DNA of 64,000 nucleotides from contig JAAKBF010000078.1 in assembly GCA_012656075.1 (NCBI GenBank), positions 248,001 through 312,000 on the forward strand, written 5' to 3'. Position numbers and translations under genes: made by a program. The notes below the pieces were generated by a model that saw only the letters and a list, made by a program, of their open reading frames with translations, did no database searches and was not told the origin of the DNA. Below are positions 1 to 12,781 of the stretch, piece by piece; within the stretch, counting starts at the first letter, position 1; every line of letters begins with the position of its first letter. This DNA comes from Phytophthora hibernalis (lineage: Eukaryota; Oomycota; Peronosporomycetes; Peronosporales; Peronosporaceae).

Positions 1-2
1 CC

Positions 3-1754
3 ATGGGAAGACGTCTGCTGGAACGCTGGATCCGACAGCCGCTGCTGGACGTCAAGCAGATCGAGACGAGGCAGAGCGTGGTGCAGCTCTTTGTGGACGA
101 CTCGTCGCTGAGGATGGAGCTGCTGGACGAGTGCATGAAGGCACTGCCGGACTTGGGTCGACTAGCGGTCAGTCTTGAACGCAAGAAACACGCCAAGATC
201 ACCGACCTTGTGAATGTGTACGATGCTGCTGTCGGAGCAATGCCGCGCGTGCTGAAGCTTTTGAAAAACACGGAGGCGGGTGGAGATAAGACCTTGGCCG
301 CTCTTGTGAAGGAAAAGTTTGCTGCTCCTCTGGAGAAGGAGCTCGCAGACCTGCAAGGCTACACGGAGCTTGTGAAGGAGGTTGTCGACCTGAACAGCCG
401 TCCGACTCTTGTTGTGAACGCAAAGCATGACAAGGACCTCCAGGCGCTGCGTGAGGAGTGGGATGGCATCATTGAGGACATTGAGGAGGAACACCGCAAT
501 GCACTCGATACGATTGGAGGCGAAATCAAGTGCGAGAAGGACAAGGTGCGCGGATTTGCGTTCCGTGTTATCAACAAGAAGGAGGAGGCACGGTTGTCCA
601 AGATATCACACGTGCATATCTGCCAGGTTCTCGTGAGCGGAGTCCAATTCACTACAACGACGCTGAAGGGCCTGTCATCCGAGTACCGTCGTGTGCGCGG
701 CGAATACGAGGAGCGGCAAGCGCACTTGCTGAGTGCGGCCATTGACGTGGCTAGCACATACGTACCTGTGCTAGAAGCTGCGACTGCAACACTGGCAGAA
801 TTGGATGTGCTACTTGGATTCGCCCACGCGGCGTGCCATGCTGGCTCCGGCTATTGCCGCCCTACTATGGAAAAAGAAGGAGACTGCGTCGTATTGACCG
901 GTGCGCGCCACCCGTGTGTGGAACTGCAGGACGGTGTCGATTTCATTCCAAACGACTACAACTTCGAGCGCGAGAAATCGCGTTTCCAGCTTGTGACCGG
1001 ACCTAACATGGGCGGTAAGAGTACCTACATCCGTCAGTTGGGCACCATTGCTGTGATGGCACAAATCGGTAGTTTTGTGCCTGCGGAAGTTGCGAGACTG
1101 CCTGTGTTCGACAAGCTGTTGGTGCGCGTTGGAGCGGGTGATCTTCAGCAACGAGGTGTTTCAACATTCATGCTGGAAATGCTGGAGGCTTCAGCTATTC
1201 TACACAAGGCTACGGAGCACTCGCTGGTGATCATTGATGAGTTGGGCCGCGGTACTTCCACGTACGATGGCTTCGGACTGGCCTGGGCCATCTCGGAGTA
1301 CCTGCTCTCCAAGGCACGTTCCATGTGCCTCTTTGCGACACACTTCCACGAGCTGACAGCGCTGCATCAAGAGCACCCGCAAGGCTTCGCCAACAAACAC
1401 GTTACCGCCGTGGCCAGCGACAAGGAGATCACGATGGTGTACCAGGTGCGCGACGGACCTTGCATGGAGAGTTTTGGCGTCCACGTGGCTTCAATGGCAG
1501 GTTTTCCTTCATCAGTGATCGAGTGCGCTCGTCGGAAGAGTCATGAGCTCGAGGGTTTTGAGCGCGCCGTAGGCAATCAGCAAACGTCGGGCAAACGGTC
1601 GGCAGAGGACGCTTCACTACCTGCTGGCGGGTCCCCACGAAAAAGGCCGCAGAGGACAAGAGCTTCCTGTCTGCATTCGCAGCCTCCCTCTCGACAAAAT
1701 GACATCTGCAGAGACCCTTGCCGCTATTCGCAAGCTTGTTCCCCAGTAAGGTAA
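3..1754 (+). CDS. MSH2: DNA mismatch repair protein MSH2, 5'-partial
   Basis: This is the C-terminal two thirds of a MutS-homologue ATPase. With MSH6 or MSH3 it recognises mismatches in the nucleus. The window opens inside the gene: the first residues (MGRRLLERWIRQPLLD) align with the lever-domain start of known MSH2 proteins, so the ATG at 3 is probably internal. The Walker A motif GPNMGGKST lies near 999-1025. The Walker B/signature region IIDELGRGTSTYDGFG lies near 1231-1280, followed by FATHFHEL. The ATPase and dimer helices are complete. The last ~45 codons look wrong: after about 1640 the plausible tail moves to a second frame (AAEDKSFLSAFAA) and then a third (MTSAETLAAIRKLVPQ, stop 1747-1749), so two small indels near 1640 and 1680-1695 are likely. 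Family assignment is certain; the exact C-terminus is not. Confidence 0.95.
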   Translation: MGRRLLERWIRQPLLDVKQIETRQSVVQLFVDDSSLRMELLDECMKALPDLGRLAVSLERKKHAKITDLVNVYDAAVGAMPRVLKLLKNTEAGGDKTLAALVKEKFAAPLEKELADLQGYTELVKEVVDLNSRPTLVVNAKHDKDLQALREEWDGIIEDIEEEHRNALDTIGGEIKCEKDKVRGFAFRVINKKEEARLSKISHVHICQVLVSGVQFTTTTLKGLSSEYRRVRGEYEERQAHLLSAAIDVASTYVPVLEAATATLAELDVLLGFAHAACHAGSGYCRPTMEKEGDCVVLTGARHPCVELQDGVDFIPNDYNFEREKSRFQLVTGPNMGGKSTYIRQLGTIAVMAQIGSFVPAEVARLPVFDKLLVRVGAGDLQQRGVSTFMLEMLEASAILHKATEHSLVIIDELGRGTSTYDGFGLAWAISEYLLSKARSMCLFATHFHELTALHQEHPQGFANKHVTAVASDKEITMVYQVRDGPCMESFGVHVASMAGFPSSVIECARRKSHELEGFERAVGNQQTSGKRSAEDASLPAGGSPRKRPQRTRASCLHSQPPSRQNDICRDPCRYSQACSPVR

Positions 1755-1940
1755 CATCCCAACTAACCAAAACAAATGCCACTCATGAAAACTCAATAAC
1801 TTCAAGTTCGTCACTCGAAAAAGGCAACTATCCTGTCATTGGTCAAAACAGCGATTTCGTCCCGTCTCTCCCCTCCTCGTGCTGCACCAACAATTGACTG
1901 GAAGGCGTTCACTATCAAAAGCCGCACACTGCACACAACC

Positions 1941-4900
1941 ATGGAGGGTCCACCGCCGGTTAAGAAGCGACGCCACCGCTTCCAGAAGGTGGAGGAGCGC
2001 GTGAGCAACCTGCAGACGGAGCTCACGCTGCACGCCAAGAGCACGGGCGCCGTGGACGAGAAATCCGTGCTGTCGTTCAAGGAGGAGCTGAGTCTGCAGG
2101 CGGAGCTCACGACGCTCGACAGTTTCCAGTTTCTGTTCCGCGGTCTGCAGCCGCTAGTGACCACCACTCCTCAGCTACTGCACCACCTGTCAAAGGTGAT
2201 CAAGAGACTGCAGAAGGAGCTCAAAGACGCAAGAGAAGACAATGCAGACGCCGTCGTGCAGCGTCATCGACTCGTTCCTGTACTTAAACTCGTGACTGCA
2301 CTGGCCAGAGAGCTCGGCAAGGAGTTTTACCCTCATTTCAGTGGAGTTTTACCCTTGTGGTGGCTGTGATCGACACCAGGACCCGGAGCTCAGCACACAA
2401 GTGTTCAAGACGCTCACGATGCTCTTCAGCTACTTGCGCGTGCAGCTGCTGGCCGACATGGACGCCGTGCACAAGTGCTACTTCCCGCTGCTGGGCCACC
2501 CCAAGGAGTTCGTGCGAAACTTTGCGGCGCAGACGCTGGCTGTGCTGTTGAGAAGGATCGAATCGCCTAAAGCCATGCGCAAGTACCTGCGCGCGTACCT
2601 GACGGCGCTGGTCAAGGGCTCCGGACGCAGTGACGAGATTCTGAGAGACGGGTCGGCCAAGCTCTTCTTTGCGCTCGTGCGCAATGTGAACCACGGCTTC
2701 CACTCCCGCATGCGCGAGGTGCTTCTGTTTTGCTGGGAGCGTTCCGACCGAAGGAGTCAGAGGAGACGCAGGAGCATCTGGAACAACAGGAAGCGGTGTT
2801 TGAGATCGTGCACCGCACGTGTGGACTTATGATGAAGCACACAGATGCCGACCATTCGGGCGAGATGCTCGAGTGTTTGGTGCTCGTTGTGAACAAGATG
2901 GCGAATATTCGCCATGAGAAGGACTCCGTCCCTTCGGACGCGGACGATCTGTATTTGAGCCGTGTACTGAGCGTTCTGCTTGGTTTCGTGATTTCGCGAA
3001 CGGGTAGTCTGCTTACGGGAGCTAGTGATGCGCATGAGGTGCGTGTATCGAGCGTGCACAATGTTTGCACGGCGCTGGTTTCTCCTGAGAACAAGGTCCT
3101 TACGTCGCACAGCAATGCGTTGCGGGACGTACTCATGCAAACTTTTGAAGCGGTGTGGCGGCTGTTCCCCGCTGAAGACAATGTGATTGCGGACCAGGTA
3201 AAGGCGATTTTGATGTGGCAGCGAAGAAGGAGGAGCAGGTATACTGGCGTCAAAAGCTGTTGGAGTTTGTTGATCAAGCGTTGCACAACAGACACGTCGA
3301 AATGGGCTTTGTCGTTGAATTTTTGTTACCGAACGCTTTGGAGTTTGCACTTAAAACGCTAGTGGAAACTGATGTAAGTGCTTTCAGCGTGCTGCTTTGT
3401 CAACTTGGTGACTACGTCATACACAATGCAGGCGAAATCAGCGACGGCCAGAGCGCTTACATTGTACGCTCGAAGAACCCCAGTCAATACTGGTTGCTTT
3501 CGTTTCAGGAAATTGACGATAACGCTGAGAAGGCACTATTCGATGCGGGGAAGAAAATATTTAACAGCGAAAAGGACACCGATGGTATCGCTGTGTGCTG
3601 GAAATTTTGCAAAGCGTTGGAGATTTTGCAGTTGAATGACGACAAAATGATTGGCTTTACTACTCCTCTTGTCACAAAGCTTGACAAACAATTGAAAACT
3701 GCGTCGGGCACATCGGCTACCGAAATTCAGTTGCTGCGCGCTGAGCTGTGGCAGCTACAGCAGATCGCCAAGCACCAGACGAAGAACAAGGGTGCGGTAA
3801 TGACTACAACGTATGTGGAGCAAGCAATTCGTGGCAAAGAGTCGTCATTCAAGGCACTGTCTACGCTATTGATGCTTATTGAAATGGAGTCCGAGGAAAA
3901 ACAGCATGCTATTCTAACGATTGATGCACTACCTCCGCTGGCTAGCTCCCTATTTGCAACTCTGCGCTCGCCCGCACATGAGCTGCGCTTAGTGACACTG
4001 CAGTTGTTGGCACGATTTAAGCGGTCCGATTTTATTGATTCCGACAGTGGCTCACTGAACGGCCCATGCGATCTCCCGGACATTTGCGTCAACCTAGAGC
4101 TCGCATGTAAAAATATCAACGTGGCCACAGAACGAGAAGTGGTACACCTGCTGACCCGAGTGAAGATCCTGTGTCGTTCACCACATACTCCAGAGCTGTA
4201 CAAGAAAATCGCCTTGAATCAATTGTTGGGTCTGTACCACGTCAAGTTCTCTACGATTTGGCCTCACGTCGCGGATGCCGTGGAGACGGCAGCGCGGCTG
4301 CATTTCAACGAGTTTTGGCCATGCATCAGCGCAGAGCTTCTTGCTGCGTCACTTTGTCACGAGGACCCGAATGAGAAACGTGATAGCGAGTCGAGCACGT
4401 CTGGCGACGAAAGTGTCATTGCTGAGGAGTTCGAGCGCGTATGCTTGCTGGAGCAAGGCAAGGTGCATGCTTCTAGTGTCACAGATGCTCCTACTCATCA
4501 TTCGCTGATGTGGAAGGGGCTAATGAAGTTTGCGGACCTTGTGGAGGCCAAAACCAGATTCATGGTTCCGCTTTTTCTTACGTTCTTGCGCGACCAGTAT
4601 AGCGCCATCTACACGGATGAACTGGACGTTAATCGTCTTGAGGAAATTGACCAGGCGCTAATCAAGCTCGAAGAAATCAACAGTTCGAACAACGCTGCAT
4701 CGTCAAATTGGCGTAAACCAGTTGAGTTCAATGGTTTGACCACCAAGGAAGTGCGTTGCAAGTTTGTTGATCAGCTGAAGCTGTTCGCTACCTTCCACAA
4801 TATGAAAGGTGCCTACGGGCAGTATTTGCTGCACGATCTTTTCTTCGACCTGCTGATGAAGTCGGACGAAGTGGTTTCAAAGCTGGCTTTGCAGTGCATC

Positions 4901-7900
4901 TACGCTTTTGGCAACAAGGCGGTTGTATCCTACAAGACACAGTTGAATCGACTGACAGACTCTTCTTCGTTCCGCGAAGAACTGGCGAGCTTTAAGGTGG
5001 GCGATGGAGAGAGCGTTGTGCTTCGCGAGCACCGTCCTGAGTTGCTTCCGGTTCTGTTGCGCCTTTTGTACTCGAAGTGCGTAAGTAAGAAAGGCCGTAA
5101 CACCGGTGACACTGTGGCTGCGCGTCGTGCAGCCATCTTAGCTTACTTGGCAGCGCTGGAGGCACCTGAGCTGGCTAGCTTTGTTGAACTTGTGGTCCGT
5201 GCGTTTGATATAACGATTGAAGCTCCCGAGAGTCTTGCCCAAGGTGCTGTTATTACCTCCGACGAAGTGAAGCCTGTGGTAGCTGTCTCCAGTGTGCAAC
5301 CTTCGCGTATTCTTGGTTTCTTGAATTTGCTTGAGGATCTTATCAACCAACTCGGCGTGAAACTGGCTGCTTTCGTGCCACAGCTCGCAGACGTACTACT
5401 GGCGATTCTTCAGATCAGCATAACTTCCGGCGAAGATGAAGATGATATTATCACTACCGGTGAAAATGACGATGATGTGGAAAACGCAGTGGTTGCTGTG
5501 GGCACGAAGCGGAAAGCTGGTGAGCCCTCGTCGAATGTTGACAGCCTAGTAACATCGGCTTCGATGAAGAAGCAGATTCGTATGCTGACATACCGTCGTC
5601 TCGCGGAGTTGATCGACACGGTACGGTGCTTGTATCCTCAAATCTTCTGTTCGATTAGAGTACTAACCACTGGTATGTTTTGCTAATGAAGTTTGATACC
5701 CTCGTGCGCCTCCAACCGTGGGTAGAAGCGGTGCTGGAAACTTCTCGTGATGCCGTTGTGCATCTCTCCAACGCAGTTGTCGGTGCTGGCAAGTCATCCG
5801 CACTCCTGGAATTGCTCGTTGCAATGGGTCGCGCCGACAGGGCACGTCACTGGATCCCGGAACCTCTGGTGCTCAGCGTTATATCATGCTTGTCTACAGG
5901 ATTGACGTCGTCGAGTGCGTCGTCCGCATCTAATCGTGGTATTGCGCCTGGAATTTTGGACTCAATACTGCAATTTATGGATTCATTGCTGGATGGAGAC
6001 GAAAGTGTGTTGGCCGAAGACGAACCCATGACTGCCGCCAAGAAGGAAGATAAGGTGCTGCTGGTGAGCCACATCCCTTTCGTGTTGGAGCAGTTTGTAC
6101 AGCGATTTCAGGCTAAGGCTGCACGCTATGCGAGCGACCGGTATGCAGGATCATCTCGAAAGGAACTTGCGTTCCTCTGCCGCCTCTCATACCATCTAGA
6201 TGCCTCTGAAGGAGACGTGGCAATTGCTGCCCACGATCTGTTTCAGCTGCTATTGCCATTCTTGCTGCGCAACCATCAGACGTCGCCAAAGGACAAGGAA
6301 AACCTATTGGAGGTGCTGGCGCACTTGGTACCGAAGCTGTCGGAGCCTAAGAAGCATGTGCTCGCTCTTGCACGGCTGTTGGCTCCAGGTCCGAATTGCA
6401 TAGCCGATCGTGATACCCGTCTGAAACTAGTTCTGGTATTCAAAGCTTTGGGCACGCATCCTGCGCTGACAGAGCTGGCGCCAGTGGCAGAGTTGCTGGA
6501 TGAGCTCAACGCATACGACGCCAAGCAAATTGAGGAGACCGACTACGAACGCCGTTTGATTGCTCTAAACCGTCTCAACACCACTCGCTTTGACGGATTT
6601 ACGCACGAGACTCATTTGCTAGCTCCTCTTGTGGCACAATGCTTGCAGTCCATGCATAACTCTGAATTCTCAGTACGTAGCGCTGCGCTGGCCAGTCTTA
6701 CGGTGTTCCTGGGACTAGCTGCAGAGATTGCGGTCAAGCAAAGCAAACAAGACGATGCCCCGAAGTCTCCAGTGCTTAACGGATTGGAATCACTGGTGAT
6801 GCCTTGCGTGCGGGCAAGTCTGCGCTCGACTGATGAGAATGCGCGGCGGGGCTTTGTGACTCTGTTGGGATCGTTGGCGGACCAACACAAGGCATTTAGA
6901 CAGTTCACATTTGTTCCAGCAGATCTGGTGCTGGCTCGCAACCATGAGGACCCTGAAGCCGACTTTTTCTACAACATTACACACATTCAAGCTCACCGCA
7001 GACGTCGTGCCCTTCAGCGCCTCAGTGCTCTCATGGATTCCATGGCTGGTAAGGCTCATGATCAAGTTGATGGTGAAGAAGAAATTGGAGAACCTGTGTG
7101 TTTTTCAAACTCGACGGTGAACGGTATCATTCTGCCCCTGGTGCTGCATTTTGTTTACGAGACACATGCGAAGAGCCAGGAGTCTCTACGCGCTGAAGCT
7201 GCAGCGTGTGTAGGTAGTGCTGCTGGCCTTTTGAGCTGGTCACACTACCTGGCACTGCTTCGCAGACTGCTGAAGTCGATCGATGGTCATGTTGAAATGG
7301 AAGGCGCTATCATTATGTCCATTTGCGCAGTGATTGACCACTTTCACTTTGAAACACCGGGTGCGGCTATTCAGTGGCAGCTGCCGTCCAGGAACAAGGT
7401 GAAAACCGACTGCAACCCCGCTGAACCTGAGAAGGAAGACGAAGAAATATCCTCCAAGGTTCAAGATAACATGGAGTCACAGGTTCTTCCTATGCTCTAT
7501 TCGTATTTGTTCAAGAGTGCTGGCTCGAAAAAGAGCTCGAAGAAGCAGGAGAATGATAGCGAGTCATATTCGCTCACCGAGGAGTCTGTTTCTGTCCGCG
7601 TGCCTCTCGCGTTGGCTGTCGTGAAGGTGCTGCGGCGATTGCGGGCTGAGACCTTCCAACGTGAGCTGCCCAAGCTGCTGCTACGTTTTGCGAACTTGCT
7701 GAAAAATAAGGATGAGGCTGTGCGTGTTTCGGCTCGTACCACACTGGTTAGAATTGCTGTGGAGCTTGGTGCACGTTTTTACTACCGATTGTGGAGGAAC
7801 TTCGCCATACGCTGCGTGATGGATACATGGTTCACGTGCTGTCTTTTACGGTGCACGCCCTTTTGGAGAAGCTTCCGAGATCATGCAGACTGAAGGACAC

Positions 7901-10900
7901 GGCGATCCACTTCGGAAGCCTCAATCGTTGCTGCTTACGCAAGACAAGCAACAAGAAGTCAAGCGTGAGGTTGAATTTGCGTCCCCTTTGGATGCATGCG
8001 TGCCAAGTTTGATGGAGATTCTTGCCGCAGAGTTATTCCAGGGTATGACTACCATCGGTGAGGCCGCAGAGGCTGCTGCTGGAGGCGTGGAACGGAGGTC
8101 GGCTCAAAAATCCAAGATGAAGGAGGCCCGCTCGAGTGGTGGTAGAAGCTTGGACTCGTTGGAGTTGCTGGCGAGATCACTACCATTCTTGCCCAACCCC
8201 AGCATTCATGAGGTCATAAGTGCTCTTGTGAAGCGCTTTCAGGCAACAGACGCTGGAGCTCAAGCTACGGCCGCGTTGCAGGAAGCACTGAAGCGCATTG
8301 CGATTGGCCTTGCGAAGAATCCCTCTGTGGAATCGTCCTACATGTTCCTCTACGCGTACAATGTGCTCAACTCGAGCCTCGAGAGCCTGCGCCCGACTTC
8401 AGACAGGGAAAAGGAGCAATACGAAGCGGGAGGTAGCAGCACGGCATTGGTGACCTCGTGGCTTGTGTCGGAGAAGAGTGCAGCAGCCACAAAACTGCTT
8501 GCCGCACGAGTGAAAGCTCGGGATACTGTGCGCGTCGCGATGCAGCAACAGGTCACTGGATTTGACAAGTTGCGCCAGCAACAGCAAAGCAAGACCAAAA
8601 AGCAAAAGCGCGAGGCGATTGCTGCTCTACTAGCCGAGAGCACCGCGCATCTGAGAGAACTTCTAAACTTTGGTGTTTTCTTGGTATTCACCTTCCTTCG
8701 CAAGAGTGGCACAGAGAAGATTTCAAACGCCCCGGCCCAGCTCGTCGACCCGCTTGTGCCCCTGCTGATGCGCTGCGCGGGTGAGTCAAAGAACGACCGA
8801 GCTGTTATCAACACGCTCAAGTGCCTAGGCTCAATGCTTCCTCGACAGGAAGAGCTCCCGGCTTTGCGGGTGGCGCGCTCGCCTCTACTGGATCGCCTCT
8901 TCAAGATTCTGCAGCAGGCTGGAGCTGCTACTCGCAACGAAATGGTGCAGACATGCTACCGCACACTTACTGCGCTCCTTAGACAACAACAAGGATTGGA
9001 ACTCGCACAGGAGAAGGGTAACGCACCCAAAGACCCCAAGAGCGAGGTGCTGCGGCTGACGGAGCCGCAACTTCGCGTGCTTCTGAGCTTCTTGCGAGCT
9101 GATCTTGACGAACAAGATCACCAGAATGCCACGTTCGCTCTTCTTAAGGCCATCGTGAACTCTCGTCTTGTGGTGAGCGAGGTGTACGATGTGATGCTGC
9201 GTGTTGGTGAGCTGCTTGTTCAGAGCGATGGCCCGGGAGCGCGCTTAAATTGTGCAACCATCTATCAGACATTCCTGCTCGAGTACCCTCTTGGAGAGAA
9301 GAGGTTGTCTCGCCATCTTAAATTCTTGGTTGACAACCTAAGCTATGGACACGCAACTGGACGTTCTGCCGTCCTTGAGGCTATTCGTTCGCTTCTGGCG
9401 AAGCTCCCGCAAGACTTGGTGAACGCTCGCTCGCAATTTTTCTTCTTGCCGCTGGTGTTACGTTTAGCAAACGACGAGGCTTCGGAGTGCCGTGACCTGG
9501 CTCGGACAGCGTTGAGCACTCTTGTGCGTCGTCTTGGCAACAAGGAGCTTAACGAGAGCATTCTGCTGGTAGGCACGTGGTGGACGCAAGCAGCAAGTTC
9601 GAACACTGCGGATGCGGTGAAGCTGCTAGGGGCTGCAGCTCAGGTGACTACGCTTGTGCTGGAAACCCGACCTGAATTTATGGAGCGCAGGGCGCCCCAG
9701 ATATTTGTTGCGATGCGCACAGCGCTCGAGCGCAGTCTACATGAGCTTCAGACTGTTGAGGGCAGTGACCAGGTGCGATGGCAGCCGACATACCATGTTT
9801 GTGTCGCGCTTAGAGCCTTTAGCGACCATCTTGCTGGTCCCTACGAATTATGGCTGGAGGAGTCAAATGCGACGAAGAATGTCCTAGACAGAGTGGTGCT
9901 GCCGTTACTTCAGTATCCCCACGCCTGGGTGCGTCTTGGTGCAACCCGGTTGTTGACGTCGTACTTGCGCCGTCGCGAAGCAAGCACGCTTTCCTTTGCG
10001 GCTCCGGTGAAGCGTTTGTCCGGAGATGCGCTGAAGTGCCTGCAGAACGGAGCGCTGTATCTGCAGCGTCATGGTCGTCTTTTCACCTGGGCTAGTGCGT
10101 TCTGCAAGTTGCTGGAATCGCCGGCATTGAACAGCGAGCTGACCAGTGAGCTTCTTACGGCGCTGCCGTTTCTGTGCGAAGCGCTTGAGACTACCGATAT
10201 CCCGCAGGACGTGACGGTTGCTGCTGATGCCGTGAAGGATGGCGAGCCGATTGCAGACGCAAGCGTTGACGTTGAAGATGAAGCTGTGGGTAAGGATGAG
10301 GAGGATACCATCACTGATGAGAAGAAGGCTGGTGAGGACGAGGATGACGGGGAACTGCAGCGTCGTGAGGAACAGGAGAAAACCGAGGAGCGTGCTAACG
10401 CAAGTACTCCCATGGGTTGGCTGCTTACGCGACTCTCGTACGTTGCACGCGGTTCAAACTGCAGCAACGAGGTGCAGACCGTGGTGTACAAGCTGTTCGC
10501 CGCTCTGCTGCACAGCCACGATGCTGCCTTCGCCGAGAAGTATGTTGTTCAAATTATCAACCCGCTGTATCGCGCGTCAAACAAGCTGGAAGAGCTACAG
10601 GCTCAGCAGGAGCAGGTACGATTGCAGCAACAGCAGCGCAACCGCTACAACAACCGAAGGAGCGGTCCTGCACCGGAGCCCGTGGCACCACCTGAGAGCG
10701 CACTACTGGCGCAGGAAGTGCTGCAGCTTCTGGAGAATAAGCTCGGAGCTACGACGTTCCTGGAGGCCTACTCGTTTGTGCAGAGGAAGATGGCTTCGCG
10801 TCGCGCTGCACGGAAGCTTCAGCGCCGCACCGAAGCTGTGTCCGACCCGCAGCGGGCAGCCCAGCGCCGGATGCAGAAGAACGAACAAAAGCGTGTAACC

Positions 10901-10993
10901 AAACAGTTGCGCAAACGCAAACACACTGTGCTCAAGGGTTCCGCGTCTGCAGCAGCTCGTCCTACGAAGGTGCTTCGTCCCGGTGCCGACTAA
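1941..10993 (+). CDS. UTP20: UTP20-like U3 snoRNP / SSU processome HEAT-repeat protein (frameshifted)
   Basis: This is a giant alpha-helical HEAT-repeat scaffold of the nucleolar small-subunit processome, needed for 18S pre-rRNA processing. The N-terminal DRIM-type block (HPKEFVRNFAAQTLAVLLRR, near 2500-2560), the UTP20-wide helical repeats and a very basic C-terminus (10850-10990) support the family call. I chose ATG 1941 because the longer in-frame extension to 1839 lacks an ATG. Reading runs through several frames: 1941-2353, 2380-2728, 2731-3210, 3212-5620, 5692-7778 and 7880-10993. One true intron is visible at 5621-5691 (71 bp, phase 0, GT...AG, TACTAAC at 5661). The other shifts, near 2354, 2378, 2728-2731, 3208-3211, 7776-7780 and 7875, lack splice sites; most fall in T or C runs that look one base short. 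Acidic low-complexity linkers lie near 5430-5490 and 10260-10390. It follows MSH2 on the same strand by about 190 bp. Likely a functional gene with sequence errors. Confidence 0.9.
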
Positions 10994-11937
10994 AGAGAGA
11001 TAATACAACCTAGATAGAGATAGTTTTTTTGCATATAATTCCATACCAGCAATCAGTGTCTAATTGCAGGATTGTTTACCGGTATTAATATCTGTGCGAA
11101 TTTATTGGGCCTTAAAACTATCTAAACGCATGCGAGCCGAACAGCTGTGGACACGAGGATTTTGTAGGTGGGATTCGCAACTGGAACGGATAAATATTGA
11201 GAGCGCTGCGAAATTTTTAATCGTCCGACTTGAAAGGTGTGTTTGTAAAAGTGCATGCTGTGGTCCATGAAGGCAACGAGTGTAAATATAAAAATAGAGC
11301 ATCGCACAAAACAGCTATCGCCCCAAAGGGGTTCTACGCGACGTATCAATCGTTCTGCGAGTAAACGTATAAATATCATTACCTGCATGCACATTATGTT
11401 TTGGACCGGAGGTACAGTAGTATTTAATATTCAGTATCTGATCATCATAACGAACGCCTACATAGCGAATGCATGAACGAACGCTTACCTTTTAATTAAG
11501 TACTGGTAAAGTCTTACGCTGTTGCAAGCCTTTTAACTAAAAACCGGATAAAACTTATATTCGCCTGAACGAATGATCCGAGGACTTCATCGCCTCGGCT
11601 TCACCTTCTAAAAGAGGTGGAAGCAACAGTGGAAACGACACCGACAAAAATATTCATTCGTTTTCAAATGTATTTTTTTAATAATTAAAATAGCATATTT
11701 CAATATGCTATCGAGCTATTATTTTAAAGGGATCCTCTGGGACTCATAAAAGTTAAGTGCTCGCTTGAAAAGTAGACTCGACGTTTAGCTTATTTGTTGT
11801 TCTGTAGTAAGCTTAGTAGTAAACGCTGGTGTGCGTTGTCTCTTTGTTAGGTAGGTTATCTTGTTCGTGTAACGTTACCTCTAAACCCTTGATGCCCTGC
11901 ATACTGCAGCAGTGCTTCATGCAGAGCAGCCCAGCTT
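10994..11937. other. AT-rich intergenic region with a hairpin and one flanking repeat
   Basis: No convincing gene was seen. The stretch is AT-rich compared with the genes on either side. It holds a near-perfect palindrome at 11690-11711 (10-bp arms ATAGCATATT around TC) and, at 11438-11545, one copy of a ~100-bp sequence found again beyond the effector-like gene. Short open frames here are chance frames. Confidence 0.5.
11438..11545 (+). repeat. Left direct repeat flanking the effector-like gene
   Basis: Degenerate ~100-bp repeat. It shares ACGAACGCCTACATAGC-type and GCTGTTGCAAGCCTTTT-type blocks, in the same order and orientation, with 12782-12880 on the other side of the effector-like gene. 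Spacing between the shared blocks is similar in both copies. Confidence 0.6.
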
Positions 11938-12678
11938 TTACAATCCAACAAACGCAATGGAAAGAATGACTCCCAACACAGCCAAACAGATGAGGCCGTA
12001 AAAATATCCCAGTACTTCTCAGGATTCCCACGGCTCTTCGACAAATAGGTTCCCACACGCTGAAAATTCTTCCCCGTCGCCTTCGACGGATCCTTCCCAA
12101 CATTGACTTTGCTCTACTCAAACAAGGAGACTGCTGCATCAGCTGAACGTCCTTCTTGGTGAGCTGCGCCGGATTCTTCGCGAAAATCGTCCTCAGTTTC
12201 CCGAATTCAGCGTTGTTCTTGAAGAACGAGACGTCCTTTGCGTGAGCTTCGGATGAGTACTTCCCAAGGCCCCCACAATTCTGCTGCTAGCAGGATTCTT
12301 CTGAACAACCGTCATGAGCGTGTCGGGAGCGAGATTTTTCTGCGAGAAAGTCTTGAGCGTGTCGGAAGCGAGATTTTCTCGCAGAAAAGTCTTGGACACA
12401 TGCTTCTTCCTGAGTAGATTTTTAAACTTGAAAATGTTGCCTCTCTCTTCATTTTGCGCATCAAGGATCTTCGCGCCACGGGTCGTTTCGGCGGAATGAT
12501 GCTCTGTCAGGTTAGCGGTGTCATCTCCGCTTGTGCCATTTTTGTTGTTTGACTTGCGTTCGGTGTGATTGGTAGCAATCTCGGCGTTCCCTTTGAGGTG
12601 AGATTCGTCGGAACGCAGGGCATTGCAGCTTGAGGCAAATAGGATCAGCACAAACAGCGAAAGGTAGCTGAGACGCAT
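11938..12678 (-). CDS. Secreted EER-type (RxLR-like) effector candidate, frameshifted
   Basis: ATG at 12678 opens with a clear signal peptide (MRLSYLSLFVLILFASSCNA). I prefer it to the upstream ATG because secretion fits. An EER motif lies at residues 77-79, preceded by RGAKIL (67-72) where a canonical RxLR would be expected, so the RxLR itself is absent or degenerate. After it come tandem ~13-residue repeats (KTFLRENLASDTL, KTFSQKNLAPDTL), also visible in the DNA at 12310-12395. The coding signal then leaves this frame: probable one-base shifts lie at the C-run 12270-12274, between about 12095 and 12130, and at the A-run 12000-12004. The last frame would end in a hydrophobic, membrane-like segment with a stop at 11938. 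Known oomycete effectors of this class act inside host plant cells; this one's target is unknown. It may be a pseudogene or sequence error. Confidence 0.65.
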
Positions 12679-12781
12679 GGCGGATTCCTCGAGGCAACTG
12701 ATGTTCGAGGCAAGAGGCTGAATGGAAACACGTGCCAAAACTTGCATCCTGAGCTACACAACACACTGTCGTCATTTAAAA

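Noticed and set aside
2612..3295. Long minus-strand frame opposite UTP20
   Set aside because: Shadow of the UTP20 coding strand; low-complexity Ser/Arg-rich composition and no domain.
5621..5691. Frameshift in UTP20 like the others
   Set aside because: Here GT...AG ends, a TACTAAC branch point and phase-0 continuity show a real 71-bp intron.
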